Assembly (NCBI GenBank): GCA_946965045.2
Contig: OX337234.1
Coordinates: 3,534,001 to 3,598,000 of the forward strand
DNA from: Epithemia pelagica
Lineage: Eukaryota; Bacillariophyta; Bacillariophyceae; Surirellales; Surirellaceae
Direction: 5' to 3'
Length of the DNA: 64,000 nt
In this document: in pieces, positions 30,823 through 43,600 of the stretch
How the letters are laid out: the number at the start of each line of letters is the position of its first letter
Numbering within the stretch: position 1 is the stretch's first letter
Translations under genes and position numbers: made by a program
The notes under the pieces: model-generated
Databases searched by the model: none
Seen by the model: only the letters and a program-made list of their open reading frames with translations
What the model was told of the DNA's origin: nothing

Positions 30823-33102
30823 CTACTCTTTTTTCTCGTCCGTGTCGTTTGTTTCTTTGGGTGGTGGCACGGGGTTGCGTGCCTTGGTGGGATCGGTATA
30901 TTTCTTGTACACTTGGGCAATGGCCTCGTACACGTCGTCGCCCAACCGGATATCGTGCGATTTCAAATTTTCGTGCAATTGCGGCATGGTCGTGGCTCCA
31001 ATAATGCTACTCGCCACCAACGGATTATGATAACACCATCCCAGGGCCAATTGGGCCGGTGTCAGACCATGGTCTTCGGCCACTTGACAATAGGCATTGA
31101 CCGCTTCGGCATTCAAACTGTCCAAATACCGGTCCATAAAGCCAGAAAACATGGAGAGACGGGCATTCTTTAATTCCTCCAAGTTGTTGGTTCGGTATTT
31201 GCCCGTCAAACATCCGCCGGCCAGGGGTGAGTAGGCCAAGAGACCGACATTGGTATGATAACAGGTTTCGGCCAAACCGGCTTCAAAGTCTTTGCGCATG
31301 ACGAGCGAATAACTATTTTGCGTCGATACAATTTTGGGATACAAGTCGGGGAATTGTTCCGCCAAGGCCACAAAGCTGGAAACGCCGTAGGGCGTTTCGT
31401 TCGAGACACCTACATATCGGACCTTGCCTGTGTCGTCATCATCATGGGAGAACAGAAAGAGAAAAGAAGATTCAGAACAAAAAAGACCATTATGGTTCCG
31501 AGTGTGTTGTGGCTGTTCCGTAAGTGACCCTACTCTCTCCAAGACCAATCGTTGTGTTTGGGTTCATTCATTTTGTCAGGATGATGGCGGTACGTACCGG
31601 CTTGGACGACTTGTTGCAATCCTTCCAATTGTTCTTGAAAGGAATGTGGCATGGGACTTTCCTCGTAGGCGCTGGGTTGGAAATCTTCTTGTCCAAACAA
31701 GCATCCACTGTCCCACAAAAAAGGCAAGGACGAACAAAGAATACAAAGCACTGTGTGAGTCATCCTGGACAAACAATCATCCAGACACGACGAACGATCC
31801 ACGACATTGGGTGGTCGTGGATTGAGACAGCATATGGTTGCGTTGTTGTTGTTGTTGTTGTTGGATCGAGCCAATGGTATCTGCCCTTGTCGTCGTCGTC
31901 GTCGTGCTCCTCCATTCATTCTTGTTTCGTCGTCGTTATAGTCCTTGTCGCGTACCAAGCAAGTAATACTCCAACGACACAACGTACTAGTACTACTACT
32001 ACAACGTACCTGTATCGATCGGGCCAATGAATTTGGAGCAAATCAATATAGTCAGTCCCCAAGCGTTGCAAACTCGCATCGACACTGTCCACAATGGCTT
32101 GTCGCGAGACGACGGCTCCGTCGGGTCGATTCGGCAACCAGGTAATGCGATCGGCTCGGCCCGCCACCTTGGTGGCCAAAATGACATCTGGACGACGTCG
32201 TGTCTGCAAAAAGGCGGCGACCGTTTCATCGGTGCGGCCTTGCGTATCGGGTTTGGTCGGCACCGGATACATTTCGGCCGTGTCGACAAAATTGATTCCG
32301 TACTCGTCAAAGGCTGCAGTCAATTGTTCCACACCCTGGTCCAAGGTATTTTGTTCCCCAAACGTCATGGTACTGTGATAGATTGATTGATGGAATAAGA
32401 TTGGGGATGGAACCACAAAATAGAAGAGAGGAGTGGTGGAACACGGAGCACAGCGTCCAACACCCATATCATCATCATCATCATCATCATCATCATGGTG
32501 ATTGCGCGCAAGTTGTTTTTTGGTTGGTTTTGGGTAGAGAGAGAAGAGTAATAGAATGTCGATCCAAGGGACCACCCAAATCGAGCGAGCAAGAGAGGAA
32601 CGAAAGAAAGAAAAACGGAGAAACACACAAAAGGCATATGAGAGAGACCCATTACAGGACAATTAGTTTGCCACGGGAAACCAAGGCCGGTCCAACAGAA
32701 GGACAACGACCACAAAGCTTGTCTCCTCGATTCGGGAGAAGTTTTTTTTGTTGTGTTCCGAGCCAACCAACAAGAGCCGACAGATCGAGAGACACACACA
32801 CGCAAATTCCACGAATGGTGGCCTCTCGAAGAGTGAACCTACCCCATGCAGACATTGGACACGACGAGATTGGAATCGCCCAATTGAACATAGTCCATGC
32901 CCTTTTCCAAGCCAGGTACTTGTTTGGTCTCGACAATTTGCTTGCCCAATTTTCGTGGAGTTGTTGTTGAGGAGGATGACGACAAGGCTTGGACATGACC
33001 CAGGGACGACAAACCGACAAAGGCGGCGACGGCCACCAAGGAAGAACGACGAGACCGACGGTGTTGTTGTTGTTGCATCACACGACGAGAAAGAGGAGCC
33101 AT
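30823..33102 (-). CDS. Tas-like aldo-keto reductase
   Basis: Four exons, complement of 30823-31427, 31598-31707, 32010-32372 and 32843-33102, with GT-AG introns of 170, 302 and 470 bp, give 445 residues. The sequence follows the bacterial Tas family closely: GTMTFGEQNT, DTAEMYPVP, LLQIHWPDR, GKVRYVGVSNE. The aldo-keto reductase tetrad is D117, Y122, K155 and H202. The C-terminal barrel has LLAYSPLAGGCLTGKY, and IIGATTMPQLHENL is the NADPH-binding end. The family reduces carbonyls with NADPH; the substrate is unknown. Residues 1-40 (basic, then SSLVAVAAFVGLSSLGHVQA) look like a signal peptide, so import into the secretory path or, in a diatom, the plastid is possible; a clear ASAF-type plastid motif was not seen. 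The first intron holds a CAT repeat at about 32469-32495. Confidence 0.93.
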
Positions 33103-33887
33103 GGTGAGAACTTAGGGAACGAATCGAGAGACGACAGTGAAACTACAACAAGAGGTCTCGTGTGTGAAAGGGTAATTGGCTTCCAGAGAGATCCGTTCTC
33201 TCTTTTTCGTTGTCAGTCGTCTGACTCGAAGAAAGTGTGTTGGCTTGGGATTCTGGATGCCGTCGATCCCTCATTTTTTATGAGTTGACTCACCAAATGA
33301 CGTCACATGTGTTGGTCGCTCATGGAACGCGTTTTGAGGAATGATTTCTAGTCGCTCTTATTGGTATCCAGTCGCGTATATGCTTCCAGTCTGTCCCTCG
33401 GTCCGCTATGGCGGACCACTTTTGTCGCCCCCATTCGCATACTGCCTGTAGGTTTACAGGTTTAGGAGGTTCAACACAAAATTTGGGGGGCCATCTTGAA
33501 TTCTTTTCTTCTTAGAGATTTTTTTCGGTCCATTGTCCATTGATTCTTCTCTCGGTGTGCTTTTGGTTCTATTGTGCTGCTCTCTTTCTCTCTTGGTCTC
33601 TCTTCTGTTGTTGCGTTTCTTTGTGTGTCTTTGTTCTGTGCAATCGTGTCTCAATCCCTTTTTGGTTTGTGGTTCTCTCTTGGTTGGAGTGTGGACGACG
33701 AGACAACTCACCAACGAGAAAAAAACTACAAATCACCATACACACACACACACCGGACGACGAGAGAGGATTCCAAAAGACACTCTCGAAATTCGATCGA
33801 GTGTGGTACCTGTGGTGTTTGTTTTTTTTGGGTCTGGCTCTGGAACGATTGGATTCAACCCTGTAGATTGTGTTTCACACAAGCATC
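33103..33887. other. Divergent promoter region between reductase and WW gene
   Basis: About 785 bp separate the two start codons, so both promoters are here. Two hairpins are visible: GGTCCGC/GCGGACC around a TATG loop near 33400-33417 and CCTGTA/TACAGG near 33447. A TCTCTC/TTCTC-rich stretch (33545-33610) and CACACACAC near 33740 are probably 5' leader sequence of the WW gene. No gene is supported. Confidence 0.5.
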
Positions 33888-36620
33888 ATGACCACCACCA
33901 CCACAACGACTACTACAATGAGTACTACCAGCCACAAGAGCAGGAACGAGGACCAGGACGATGCGGCAACGACGGCCAGCAGCCACCAAAAGGAGGATGC
34001 ACCGTTGCCGGAAGGATGGAAGGCGACCGTCGATCCCAGCTCCGGCAAGACGTATTATTATCACCGCGCCACGCGCAAAACCACGTGGAAGCGACCAACG
34101 TCCTCGGCGACACTGTCCACCATTGTCGAAAAAACCAAAACCAGTGAATCCTCCACGACATCATCGCAGTCGTCGTCCTCCACGGCCAAGACGGCCAATA
34201 CCGTCACTGCCGCCACGGGCAAAAATGGTACCACCACTACTGCGGCGTCGTCTCCCATGTTGTTGCCTCCGGGATGGAAGGCCACGGTCGATCCCAATTC
34301 CGGCAAGACGTATTATTATCACAAGGCGACCCGGCAAACCACGTGGAAACGTCCCACGTCCACCACACCCACCAATACAAGTACCACCAGTAGCACACCA
34401 CAACCCCATGGCAATCACATGCAAGAACCGCATTCCGAATACTATTATCACGAACCACAACCACAACAACCGGTAACAGAGAAGAAGACTGCGTCCAATC
34501 CTACGAGCCGCACCAATTCCATGGAGGACGACCATGACGACGATGACGACGAACCTCCCACCAATATGGAGGACGATCCGATTCATGCCAAGAATGCCTC
34601 CAAATGGGCCAAGTGGCTCGTGGAACCACCGCCCAATCAACAACAACCCTTGATTCCCAAATCGCAAACCAATAGCAGCAGCAAGGCGGGATTGTTGGCC
34701 TCGTCGCTGACCCATGCCTTGTCGTCGTCCCTCTCTCTGTCCTCCAATTCGGCCTCGACGGCCGCCCTCATTCACAAGACGCCAGACGACGCGTCGTATT
34801 ATACCCGTCCCTCCTTTTGGAAAGATGCCACCCCTCGCATTCCAGCCCTGAGCATGAGTACGAGTAGTTTGGACAACAATCATCCCAACCACCAGGCGAC
34901 CAATAGTCCACCCCGGGGTCCCCGTCGTCCACCGCCCCGGGTAGAAATTGTGCCTGTCGCGCATCGCTATGGGGCACCGGCCATGCATGTCGTACGATCC
35001 ACCACAACGACAACGACACAACAACCACAGTCACAATCATTCTATTCTCAGCGACAACCACAACCACATACGCCACAACGACGACAAGAGCAGCCCGTAC
35101 AATCACAACGACGAGAGGCGTCCGTACAATCACAATCACCACAAGAATTTATGGAACCATCCTTGCCACAACGACGACAAACCGTCGAACGACCACCCTA
35201 CCAAGATGCCACGGCGCATGCATCCAAACCGTTCACCACCAGTAGTAGTTTGGAACCAACCCTGTCGTACGACGAGTCGTCGTCCGAGTACTCCACAGCA
35301 CCCAACGATGCCTTGCAACAATTGAAACGGCAACATGACGAATTGCAGCAGCAACAAGAACCCGAAACAACAAAAGATTTGGAACCAGTCACTTTGGAAT
35401 CTCAAGACCTGGTTCCAACCACAGAGGCCCTGCCAGAGAAACATGCAGTGGATCCAACCGCGAGCACCACCACATTGGCACCGCATGTCAATGGGACTGC
35501 CGAGAAGAAACCGAATCATGAGAATGACGTTGTTGTGGTGGAATCCTTGTCCCAACCCCTACCGCAATTGTCAACGCCACGACCACCTCCTGCCGTGCCA
35601 CACGACCAACTACCACCACAACATCCCTATCCAGTGCTCGACTCGGTGGAGTCCCCTGCCACTCCTCCTACGACTACAATGACTACTACGAACCACCAGA
35701 GCCACAACGACAACCACGAAAACAATCACAACCACACCAATCAAAACAACCACCACAACAACGACAATTCACCCCTATCCTCTGCCTTGCAGCAGCATCA
35801 TCCTCATGATCGACGTCATCCCCATCCGAATCGAGGCGGAGGAGAAATTAACCTGTCGGATCACCCCGACTATGATGAAGTTCCCTTGCCACCCCCACCA
35901 CCGTCCATGTCCGAATCCTACCACCATGGATCCTCCAATGGACAACCCTACCATCCTTCTACTACTACGAATCATGCGCCTCCCTACCATTCCTCGTCCT
36001 CGTACTACGACACCAATCCTCATCCCTTTATTCGGAATCATGCCAGTTTTTGGGAGAAAATGCCCATGAAAGGGGCCGTGGCCATGGCAGCTGCCGATTG
36101 GTTGCTCCCCCATCGGTTGCAACAACAGCAAGGACAAGGACAACAAGCACAGTATTCGACCCAATCGTCCTACCACACGTCGTTGTCGTCTCCCTGGCAT
36201 GGATCCGCCCCACCCTCGTCATCCTATCCCACCTCGAGGTATCATCATGCGCCAGTACCACCACCACCACGACGACACGAACAAGCGCCTTCACCACCAG
36301 GAACAACACGACAACCAGTGCAACAAGCACAAGAGTATCCGCCACCCACCTCATCTCATACCAAGGGCAATGTCACGACCAATGTCTATTATTATCCGCC
36401 ACCGCCTCCATTGGCACCACAGGATACAGGTCCGCCGCCACCACCACCCCATGGTACAAGCAGCAGCAGCAGTGCTAATAATGGACCCATGCGAAGTGTC
36501 TTGCCTCCGGCACCCACCGTCTTGCATCCATCCTCCTCCCGAGGAGGAGCATCCGTGACCAATTCGATGAATCCAGCCATGCGACGCAAAACGACCCGGT
36601 TTTCCATGACCGATATTTAA
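33888..36620 (+). CDS. Protein with two WW domains and long low-complexity tail
   Basis: Single exon, 910 residues from the ATG at 33888 (the codon at 33870 is GTG). After a Thr run come WW domain 1 (about 40-70, W44 and W67, LPEGWKATVDP...TYYYH...TTWKRP) and WW domain 2 (about 126-156, W130 and W153). Both keep the two signature Trp, the Tyr triplet and the final Pro, so they should bind Pro-rich ligands. The remaining 750 residues are rich in Pro, Ser, Gln, His and Asn, with PPPPPP stretches that could bind its own WW domains, and end with a basic RRKTTRFSMTDI. No membrane helix or signal peptide is seen, so it is probably cytosolic or nuclear. The WW modules are almost identical to the first one of the giant protein at 37665-46979, so the two genes share a recent module. 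Confidence 0.85.
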   Translation: MTTTTTTTTTMSTTSHKSRNEDQDDAATTASSHQKEDAPLPEGWKATVDPSSGKTYYYHRATRKTTWKRPTSSATLSTIVEKTKTSESSTTSSQSSSSTAKTANTVTAATGKNGTTTTAASSPMLLPPGWKATVDPNSGKTYYYHKATRQTTWKRPTSTTPTNTSTTSSTPQPHGNHMQEPHSEYYYHEPQPQQPVTEKKTASNPTSRTNSMEDDHDDDDDEPPTNMEDDPIHAKNASKWAKWLVEPPPNQQQPLIPKSQTNSSSKAGLLASSLTHALSSSLSLSSNSASTAALIHKTPDDASYYTRPSFWKDATPRIPALSMSTSSLDNNHPNHQATNSPPRGPRRPPPRVEIVPVAHRYGAPAMHVVRSTTTTTTQQPQSQSFYSQRQPQPHTPQRRQEQPVQSQRREASVQSQSPQEFMEPSLPQRRQTVERPPYQDATAHASKPFTTSSSLEPTLSYDESSSEYSTAPNDALQQLKRQHDELQQQQEPETTKDLEPVTLESQDLVPTTEALPEKHAVDPTASTTTLAPHVNGTAEKKPNHENDVVVVESLSQPLPQLSTPRPPPAVPHDQLPPQHPYPVLDSVESPATPPTTTMTTTNHQSHNDNHENNHNHTNQNNHHNNDNSPLSSALQQHHPHDRRHPHPNRGGGEINLSDHPDYDEVPLPPPPPSMSESYHHGSSNGQPYHPSTTTNHAPPYHSSSSYYDTNPHPFIRNHASFWEKMPMKGAVAMAAADWLLPHRLQQQQGQGQQAQYSTQSSYHTSLSSPWHGSAPPSSSYPTSRYHHAPVPPPPRRHEQAPSPPGTTRQPVQQAQEYPPPTSSHTKGNVTTNVYYYPPPPPLAPQDTGPPPPPPHGTSSSSSANNGPMRSVLPPAPTVLHPSSSRGGASVTNSMNPAMRRKTTRFSMTDI

Positions 36621-37664
36621 GACACAAGCAAAACGCAAAAACGACTCGACATGGTCCAGCAGAACCGCGCCATGAACATGTGCGAGGGTTCCAGGGACAG
36701 TGCCAAACTTGATTAAATAGAATGGGAATAGAGTTGCAGAAGAAGAAAGAGAAGGGAATCGAAGCTCGCTCCCTGTCACCAAGAGAATTGTGGGTGATCA
36801 CAAGGAGCAAAACAAGGACTCGGTGGCGTGAGGCAAGAACAAAAGATTCAGTGGCTGGATCGGCAGGGAAACCATAGTCTTTCTCCGAGAAACAGAAGGT
36901 GCAGTATAGATGGAATCATTACTTGCAGCTACAACTCTTCAAATAATATATGCTACCTCGATTTCTCCAGGATGTTCAATGCTATTCTATTAGATCTCTT
37001 GTTTGTGTTTTTTTGTCCCATATATTTGACGTCACTTTGTAGGCTACAAGCATGCAATTGGTAGAGAAGAAGGAACCTAAAAGGTTGAAAAGTGTCTTGT
37101 TCTTTTCCCAAAGAAGTCTCATTGGAATATACTGTCAGTGCCCCATCAGCTTTCTGCCGCGCAGTCCGTAGACGAGGGAGTTGCTTTCTCAGATTTGTGA
37201 CGGCGGAACTATCGCCCTGGGGCCTTGGCGCAGGCAATGCTAATATGCCGAGTATGCACAGAATCCATAAATACGTGGTCGCCTGGCGACTCAACTTTTC
37301 ACACGCCCTCGACACAAACTGATGTCATATACACACGGAAACCACGCATCTCTCACTCTGTGGATGGGTCCCCTCTATTAAGAGCTTAATTGCTTTCTGG
37401 GCATGGCAGCTAACATTGCTTAACTATGTTCATCAATTCAAACTTTTATACAACCCTGTCCGCTTAGTCGATGTACTCTTCTCCCCATTCAGCAGGTTAA
37501 GACGATGCGCGAGTCGTATCAGGTAGGTCCGACAAGCGCGTATGCGATCAGGAGACTCGGATTCATTCCGGCAAATGAATCGCAAGGATAACGAACCATG
37601 ACACTTGGCGGATTGTCCCAGTGCTTCAAAATTGGACGTTTATCCAAGGGTGTGGAAGGTATGT
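36621..37664. other. Spacer between convergent genes
   Basis: About 1 kb between the stops of the WW protein (plus) and the giant WW/DUF1800/DUF1501 protein (minus). It should contain both 3' untranslated regions. Small frames on both strands lack motifs. Confidence 0.45.
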
Positions 37665-40600
37665 TTATTGGAAGACCTCATCCTTACTTAATAGCGTCGT
37701 ACCCGTTCCATTGCTGTTGGGTAAGACATGCTCTTGGCAGTCGTTTGTGCTGACACCCACCCATTCACAGAGGGACATCCATATAGACTCCCAGGAAAGC
37801 GTCGGCATGATCCTTCCTCGGCCGACATTCAGGGGACTTTCTTCGGTAATATCCAGAGGATATTCTCCAAATACTTTGCCTCCTTTCAGGTCTCCGCCTA
37901 TGGCAAAGTAATGGCCACCCCAACCGTGGTCCGAGCCACCGTTGGTGTTAGGGGTGAGAGTCCGACCAAACTCTGATACCACTAACAACGTCACCTTGTC
38001 CCATAGACCCAGCTTTTTCATATTTTGTACATAGCATGACAGACCTTCATTAAGTTCCTCGAAGCTCTCACTCAACTTTTTCTTCAAGTTGACGTGATGG
38101 TCCCAACTGCCAAAGGGGACCACAAACAAATCACGATCTGCTCCACGATCCTTCCGTGTTTCCATCAATTTCATCAACATTTCCATTCGCTTCGACCCAC
38201 ACGCGTTTGGCAAGTTCACCTTGTCCAACTTGTCTCGAAGTGATGATGTCACTTTGAGAGATTGCATAAAGGATCGTGACCACATTTCGGCAAATAGATT
38301 GCTTGTGAGATAGTTGGCTCCATTCAAACGTTCAAAGTATTGAAGAGGGTCAAAGGCCTCGTTTAGTGGCTTCTCGTTGAACTTTGGTGGCAAATCTTCA
38401 CTCATAACGATCGGTAGAGGTGCGCTTGTATCATTCACGTTCAATGCGGCTGCAAACCTGTTGAGTGCAACTCTCTTTGCTTGGAAACCATATGGGGCGC
38501 TTTCGAGAACTTGGGAAAGTCGACCAAGAACACCGGTTCCATAATTCTCACCAAAAGGATCAACTTGTTGAACTTCTTGTTGCATGGTGTCGTGTGTAAA
38601 CAAGCGCGTTGCTGTGAGATTTTCATACGTCTGACTGGTTGATGGCACATTGAGAACACCGGCGTTGAAGAAAAAACTCAGATCACCACCCCCAAAGAGT
38701 TCGTGAACAACTGGAAGTTCTTTGTGGATGGCAAATGTTTCGCATGGCTGTCCGTCAATATCAATGGTGTAATGAGATCGTTCGCTTGCCTTGAGATGGA
38801 GTTCACCCCTTTCCGATTGGTACTGATCCAATACTGTTAGACCCATGTTGTTTCTGGCCGTGCATGTGTGAGGCACAACTAAATTGTAAGAGTCCAAACC
38901 TCCCTCAAGCATGAGAACTACAATCGCTTTGTAGTCGGCATTTTTGGGGTTAGTGAATGGAGTTGTGGCACCTCGGGTCTCTCCATGGTTGTGAATAGTC
39001 CCTGTACTGTGAAATTCGCTACTTGAAGCAATCAGCTGTTGTGCTTGAATGACTTTCTGGCCTCGGTCTCCCTCTTTTGCAATGATACTGGTAACAACCT
39101 CACGAAGACCAGCATTCAATCGTCCACTTGTCATGATTGTGGCGAGATCATTGACGATTTCCGCGTCCGTGGTGCCTGTAGAAGTAAAGTTAGGATACGC
39201 GGAAGCGTTCACATACTGTCCTGGAACTCTCCACCGACATTCTGTATCGTCATAGTCTGTAATTGACGGCACGCCAAGTCCACCATAGCAGCTGTCCAAT
39301 CCATATTTGATCATTGAAAGAAGACCATTCATCATGCGATGAATGTTGGTGTCTGAAAGGACTTGGGCTTCCGGAGAAACTATTCCACTTTTTGCCTCCA
39401 AGCCGATCGGCCGAAACTCGGGAGAAAAGAACGAATAGACGCTTGGTGCTTGGTAAACCATTTCTCCTATCGCATTCTGGAGATTTTTGCCGAATCGAAT
39501 GAAAGGGTTTTTGGCTGTCGATTGAAATTCCAGATTACGCATCAGTCCAGTCAGTTTCAAGAGCGGTTCTTTGAGAGATCCTGAGACAGGGTCTTTGTCC
39601 AGTACCACGCTTCGTGCTTCGGGATCCAGTATAATAGCAGCAACAGTAGCAGCGAGGTCACCATATGAACCTTGTCCAAATGTGACACTTAATCCTGCTT
39701 GCTGAAAGACGTAAGATCCAGTACGGAACGCGAACGAAATAATTTCGATGAATCTGGGCGAAGGGTTACTAATGCCGAATCGTTGTGCCAATCGGACAGC
39801 TAGAAACGGTGCGGTGTTCTTGTGATACAGATATTGATCAAGAACAGCGTCGGTCTCGTACCTGGCATCACGCAGAGTAGGTTCAACTAGAGAGATGAAA
39901 TGGACAGGGTTGCGAAAGGTATTCTCGGTGCTTCCAATAGTGACGACTGAGCGGACGTTCTTCAAGAACCTCGTAATTCCAAACTCATCCTCTACTTCAA
40001 AAACAGTCTCACTTGAATATTCACTGCGCCCATCTGGGTTGTGTGCTCGAACTCCATTTTTCTCCGATGTTGAGTAGGGGTTTTCCCAAATATAAGGGGA
40101 AAATGCTCCTGTCGAAAGAGACGCAAGTACAACTTCCTTGCTATCGGGAGCGGATACAAAGACCTGCTCTTCTGTAACGAACACATCACAAATACAGTAG
40201 CCATCCTCAGACAATGAGCATCGTGGATCAGCGCCGCAATTCAAACGCAACGTATCGTCGTCGAACTTCACAGGGAAGAAGGTGGGGTTGTCTTCTTCTT
40301 CAAAACGAGGCATTCTGATTTCAGTAGGATCTTCATCTGCACTGGTATGAACCACAGCAATTCTGTTTGTTCGTGGGTCAATTTTTGCTCTGATTTGACA
40401 AGGTACTCCTGGGGCAAACCAATAAAAGGGATGGTACCGTTGCCTGCATGACATGGCTGTGCAATTGACAAAAGATAACTTCTCAGATGATGTACACAGC
40501 CCCCAAGGTCTCAACCCTTCCGCGCTTATTTGTTCCGTGCACCTCGCTTCTGCAGTAGAAGCTAAAACACGTTCACCCCAATACTTTTCGACAACGTTTG

Positions 40601-43600
40601 CTTCGTTTCCTTCAAAACAGCACGCTGTTGAGGCCACTGATGTTCGGGGATCGGCGCACATGTATGAATCATACTCATCAAAACGTCGTTTGATTTTACG
40701 TGCGTTTTCCACAAAAGCGTGGTGTACACACGGAGGTGGAACGTATTCATAGTGGATTCCACCTTGAACTTGCACAACTCGGACCGTGTCAACCTCGCAT
40801 TCTTGTCCGGCGCAGTTGATATTGTCGGGCAGCGTGACGACAGGAGGATACGTACAGGCATTCAAGTCAGTAGATCCGCATAACATGTAATTCAACTCTC
40901 CCCATTGGTCAGCCACGAAACGGACCCGTTCGTCAGCATACTTGACGTCACGTTGGAGTTCAGGAAGATAACTGGAACCCAGCAAGACGTATTTGGCGCC
41001 CTGTTTCAAAAAATGCCGTTTAGGCAGGTCAGCACATAAAGGGTAACCGTCGCCGATGTATTGTTGATTCAAGCCCATTTTCGGAAACACGTCCCTTTGT
41101 AGCACCCGGATCTTCATAGGATCTATCCGGTTATCTCCGGCATCGTCAATGTTTCCACGTCGTCGCTGTTTCCAGAATCCAGTCCACACTCGCGAGTACT
41201 CCATGACGTCGTCGTTAGTATAGGATGGAATCGGAAGTCCTTTTGAGTCCAATACATACGTTCCATTCAGGTTCAGTTCGAATAGCCCAATAGTGAACAA
41301 CTGCATGATTTCACGGGCAAAGTTCTAGAAGAGAGATAAACAAACACGGATGAGAAACTTGAGCTGAGTTGATCACAGTGAACGGATAAGCTTGATATTG
41401 TGAAAGAACCACATCTGACTCACTTCATCAGGATGTTGCACCACTCCCATTTTATTGAGCCATTTGTAGCCCGTTGACTTTGACCCCATGTATGTCAACT
41501 GGTAAGCCATCAACGGATTATACGACACTTCTTTTAGGATATCCCGGTAGTTACCAAAAGCATTCCGGACAAAAATGTCGTAAAAGCTCGTAAATGCTTC
41601 ACTATGCGTGTCCGAGTTGGAGGAATCTGTATTAACCACCTGAGCGTCATCGAAATTTGGGTTTGTTAGTAAACGGTGTCCAGAGGGAGTTGTTCAAGAA
41701 GTTGAATTTGTTGGAATGCGTTACATGGTGTCGAACTTACCAAGATTTGTGAAAGAGCCCACGCCATTCGCTGTCGCAACTGATCTTGGGCAGTCAACGC
41801 TACTTGAATCCAAACTGTTTCCTTGTCCTCCATGTTATCACCACTGGTATTGTTGTGATCTGTATAGACGCTGAAGGCACCTCGTAACGTCTCTCCGCCC
41901 TTACTCAAATCATTCGCCACCTCACCTGGACTACCACAGACCACCACGCTCTTGCCAAGAGCGTTGGAAGAAGGAACGCTATCGGTAGAGGATGGAAAGA
42001 ACGCTTCCACAATAGACGGTGAAGCTTGGAGATAAAAGGGCAACTGTCCAAATTCAATAGTTTGTCGATAAGTCCCCAAGTTGAGTAAGCTGTTGCGAAG
42101 GATTTGCCACTGTTGCATATCATGGGAGGATGGGAAATTCAGAATCTCGGATCCTCCTTGCGCTATTTGGGTAATGTGTTCTTCTCCACCCTGATGCGAC
42201 TCGGCATAATCCGTAAAGTCAAACACTTGCAAATGATCTGGATGAACTTGCATCCAGCATAAACCATTTAAATACACCGCAAACCCTTTGGCATTTACAT
42301 CTTTGGCGTGACAAGTAGCATTCATAGTATGAGCTCGGGCTGGAAAAACGATATCGCGGGTGAGCTCCCAGCCCCCGTGGTTTGCATGAGCAAGTAAATG
42401 AGTCAAAACGTTCAGTGTCTGTGGCTGCTGTGCCGAGTTTTGCAAACATTGGGCTTCTGATATAGGGGAGGTCGATGACATCTCGTAGTACATGGGCATC
42501 CAACGAGACCGTGCAAGCGGTTGACAGGGCGGAGGGGCTTCTGGATCATGTTCTAGCCGCAATCCTTCGACAGCGTAAATGTATCGGGGCCCTTCTCTGT
42601 CTCCTTTCGTAAGGGAATAAAAAGATCGCAAGGTTTCGCTATCCAGTACAATGTTCAACTGTTGATTCTGGCTCGCCTGGACGCGACCGCAAACTTGCGC
42701 ATCTTGACTCAGTTTGCACGACGCCTCGTTTTGCCAAGTTCTTGGTACATTCGCACAACTTGTGACCGCCCACCTCTCGGCTGCGGGCATGTCGGACTGA
42801 TCCCCTAGCGATGCTCCGCCATCTAGAAGCGGATATTCCAGCGTGCTTTCCTCCAGCACGAAACGTGAATCATGAATCCAATAATGAGACCGGAATTTGG
42901 CAAAGACAATGGGGACCGGTCCAAAGGCTTCTAGACCTCGCGAACACAGGGGACCCAGTAGTCGACGATTGAGCACAATCCGTTGGGCTGTTTTCGGGTC
43001 TTTCTTAGTCGCGTAATATGCGACATCGACCGGATCCACATCGACTTCCTGCAGTTGAATTTGAAGCATGGGCATTAAATTGTTGACAATGAGCGTCTGT
43101 TCATCGATTCCTTCGAAATTCACCGGTGGATTGCCTACAAAACGACCAAACTGAACCGGACCTTGACATTGATCCGTTTCAGGATGATACAACCAAATCT
43201 CGCCTCCGATAAACGCCTCGGGTGGCCTGCAAAATTCATAATACCTAGAAAAACAAAGGAGAACAAAATCCAATGGCACAGAATGTAAGGTGAGAAATTC
43301 GATTATGGGCAACACACAACCTCTCCGACCACGGCACTCACCGGCCCTGTTCAAAGACAACCGAAGGATCATGGACGGTCCGAATCGGTGCTTGTGCCTT
43401 GTTGGGCAGGACCGTCAGAACAATGTGATCCATGCGCAATACAATCATGGAATTCTTGTTGTTGTTGTCGTCGCCCTGTTGGACAGTATCAATGTACAAG
43501 ACTTTTTCGTCATGAATTTCGACAAAGGTAAATCGTCGATAGGCGGCATGCAATTGACAGGGATGCGTGACATGACCGGTCGGTGAGGAGGTTTCGAATC

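Noticed and set aside
31530-32027. 165-codon minus frame
   Set aside because: Reads through an intron of the aldo-keto reductase; the spliced model gives the family sequence instead.
33398-33465. Two small hairpins as a possible RNA gene or terminator
   Set aside because: Short stems only, in a divergent eukaryotic promoter; nothing else supports a function.
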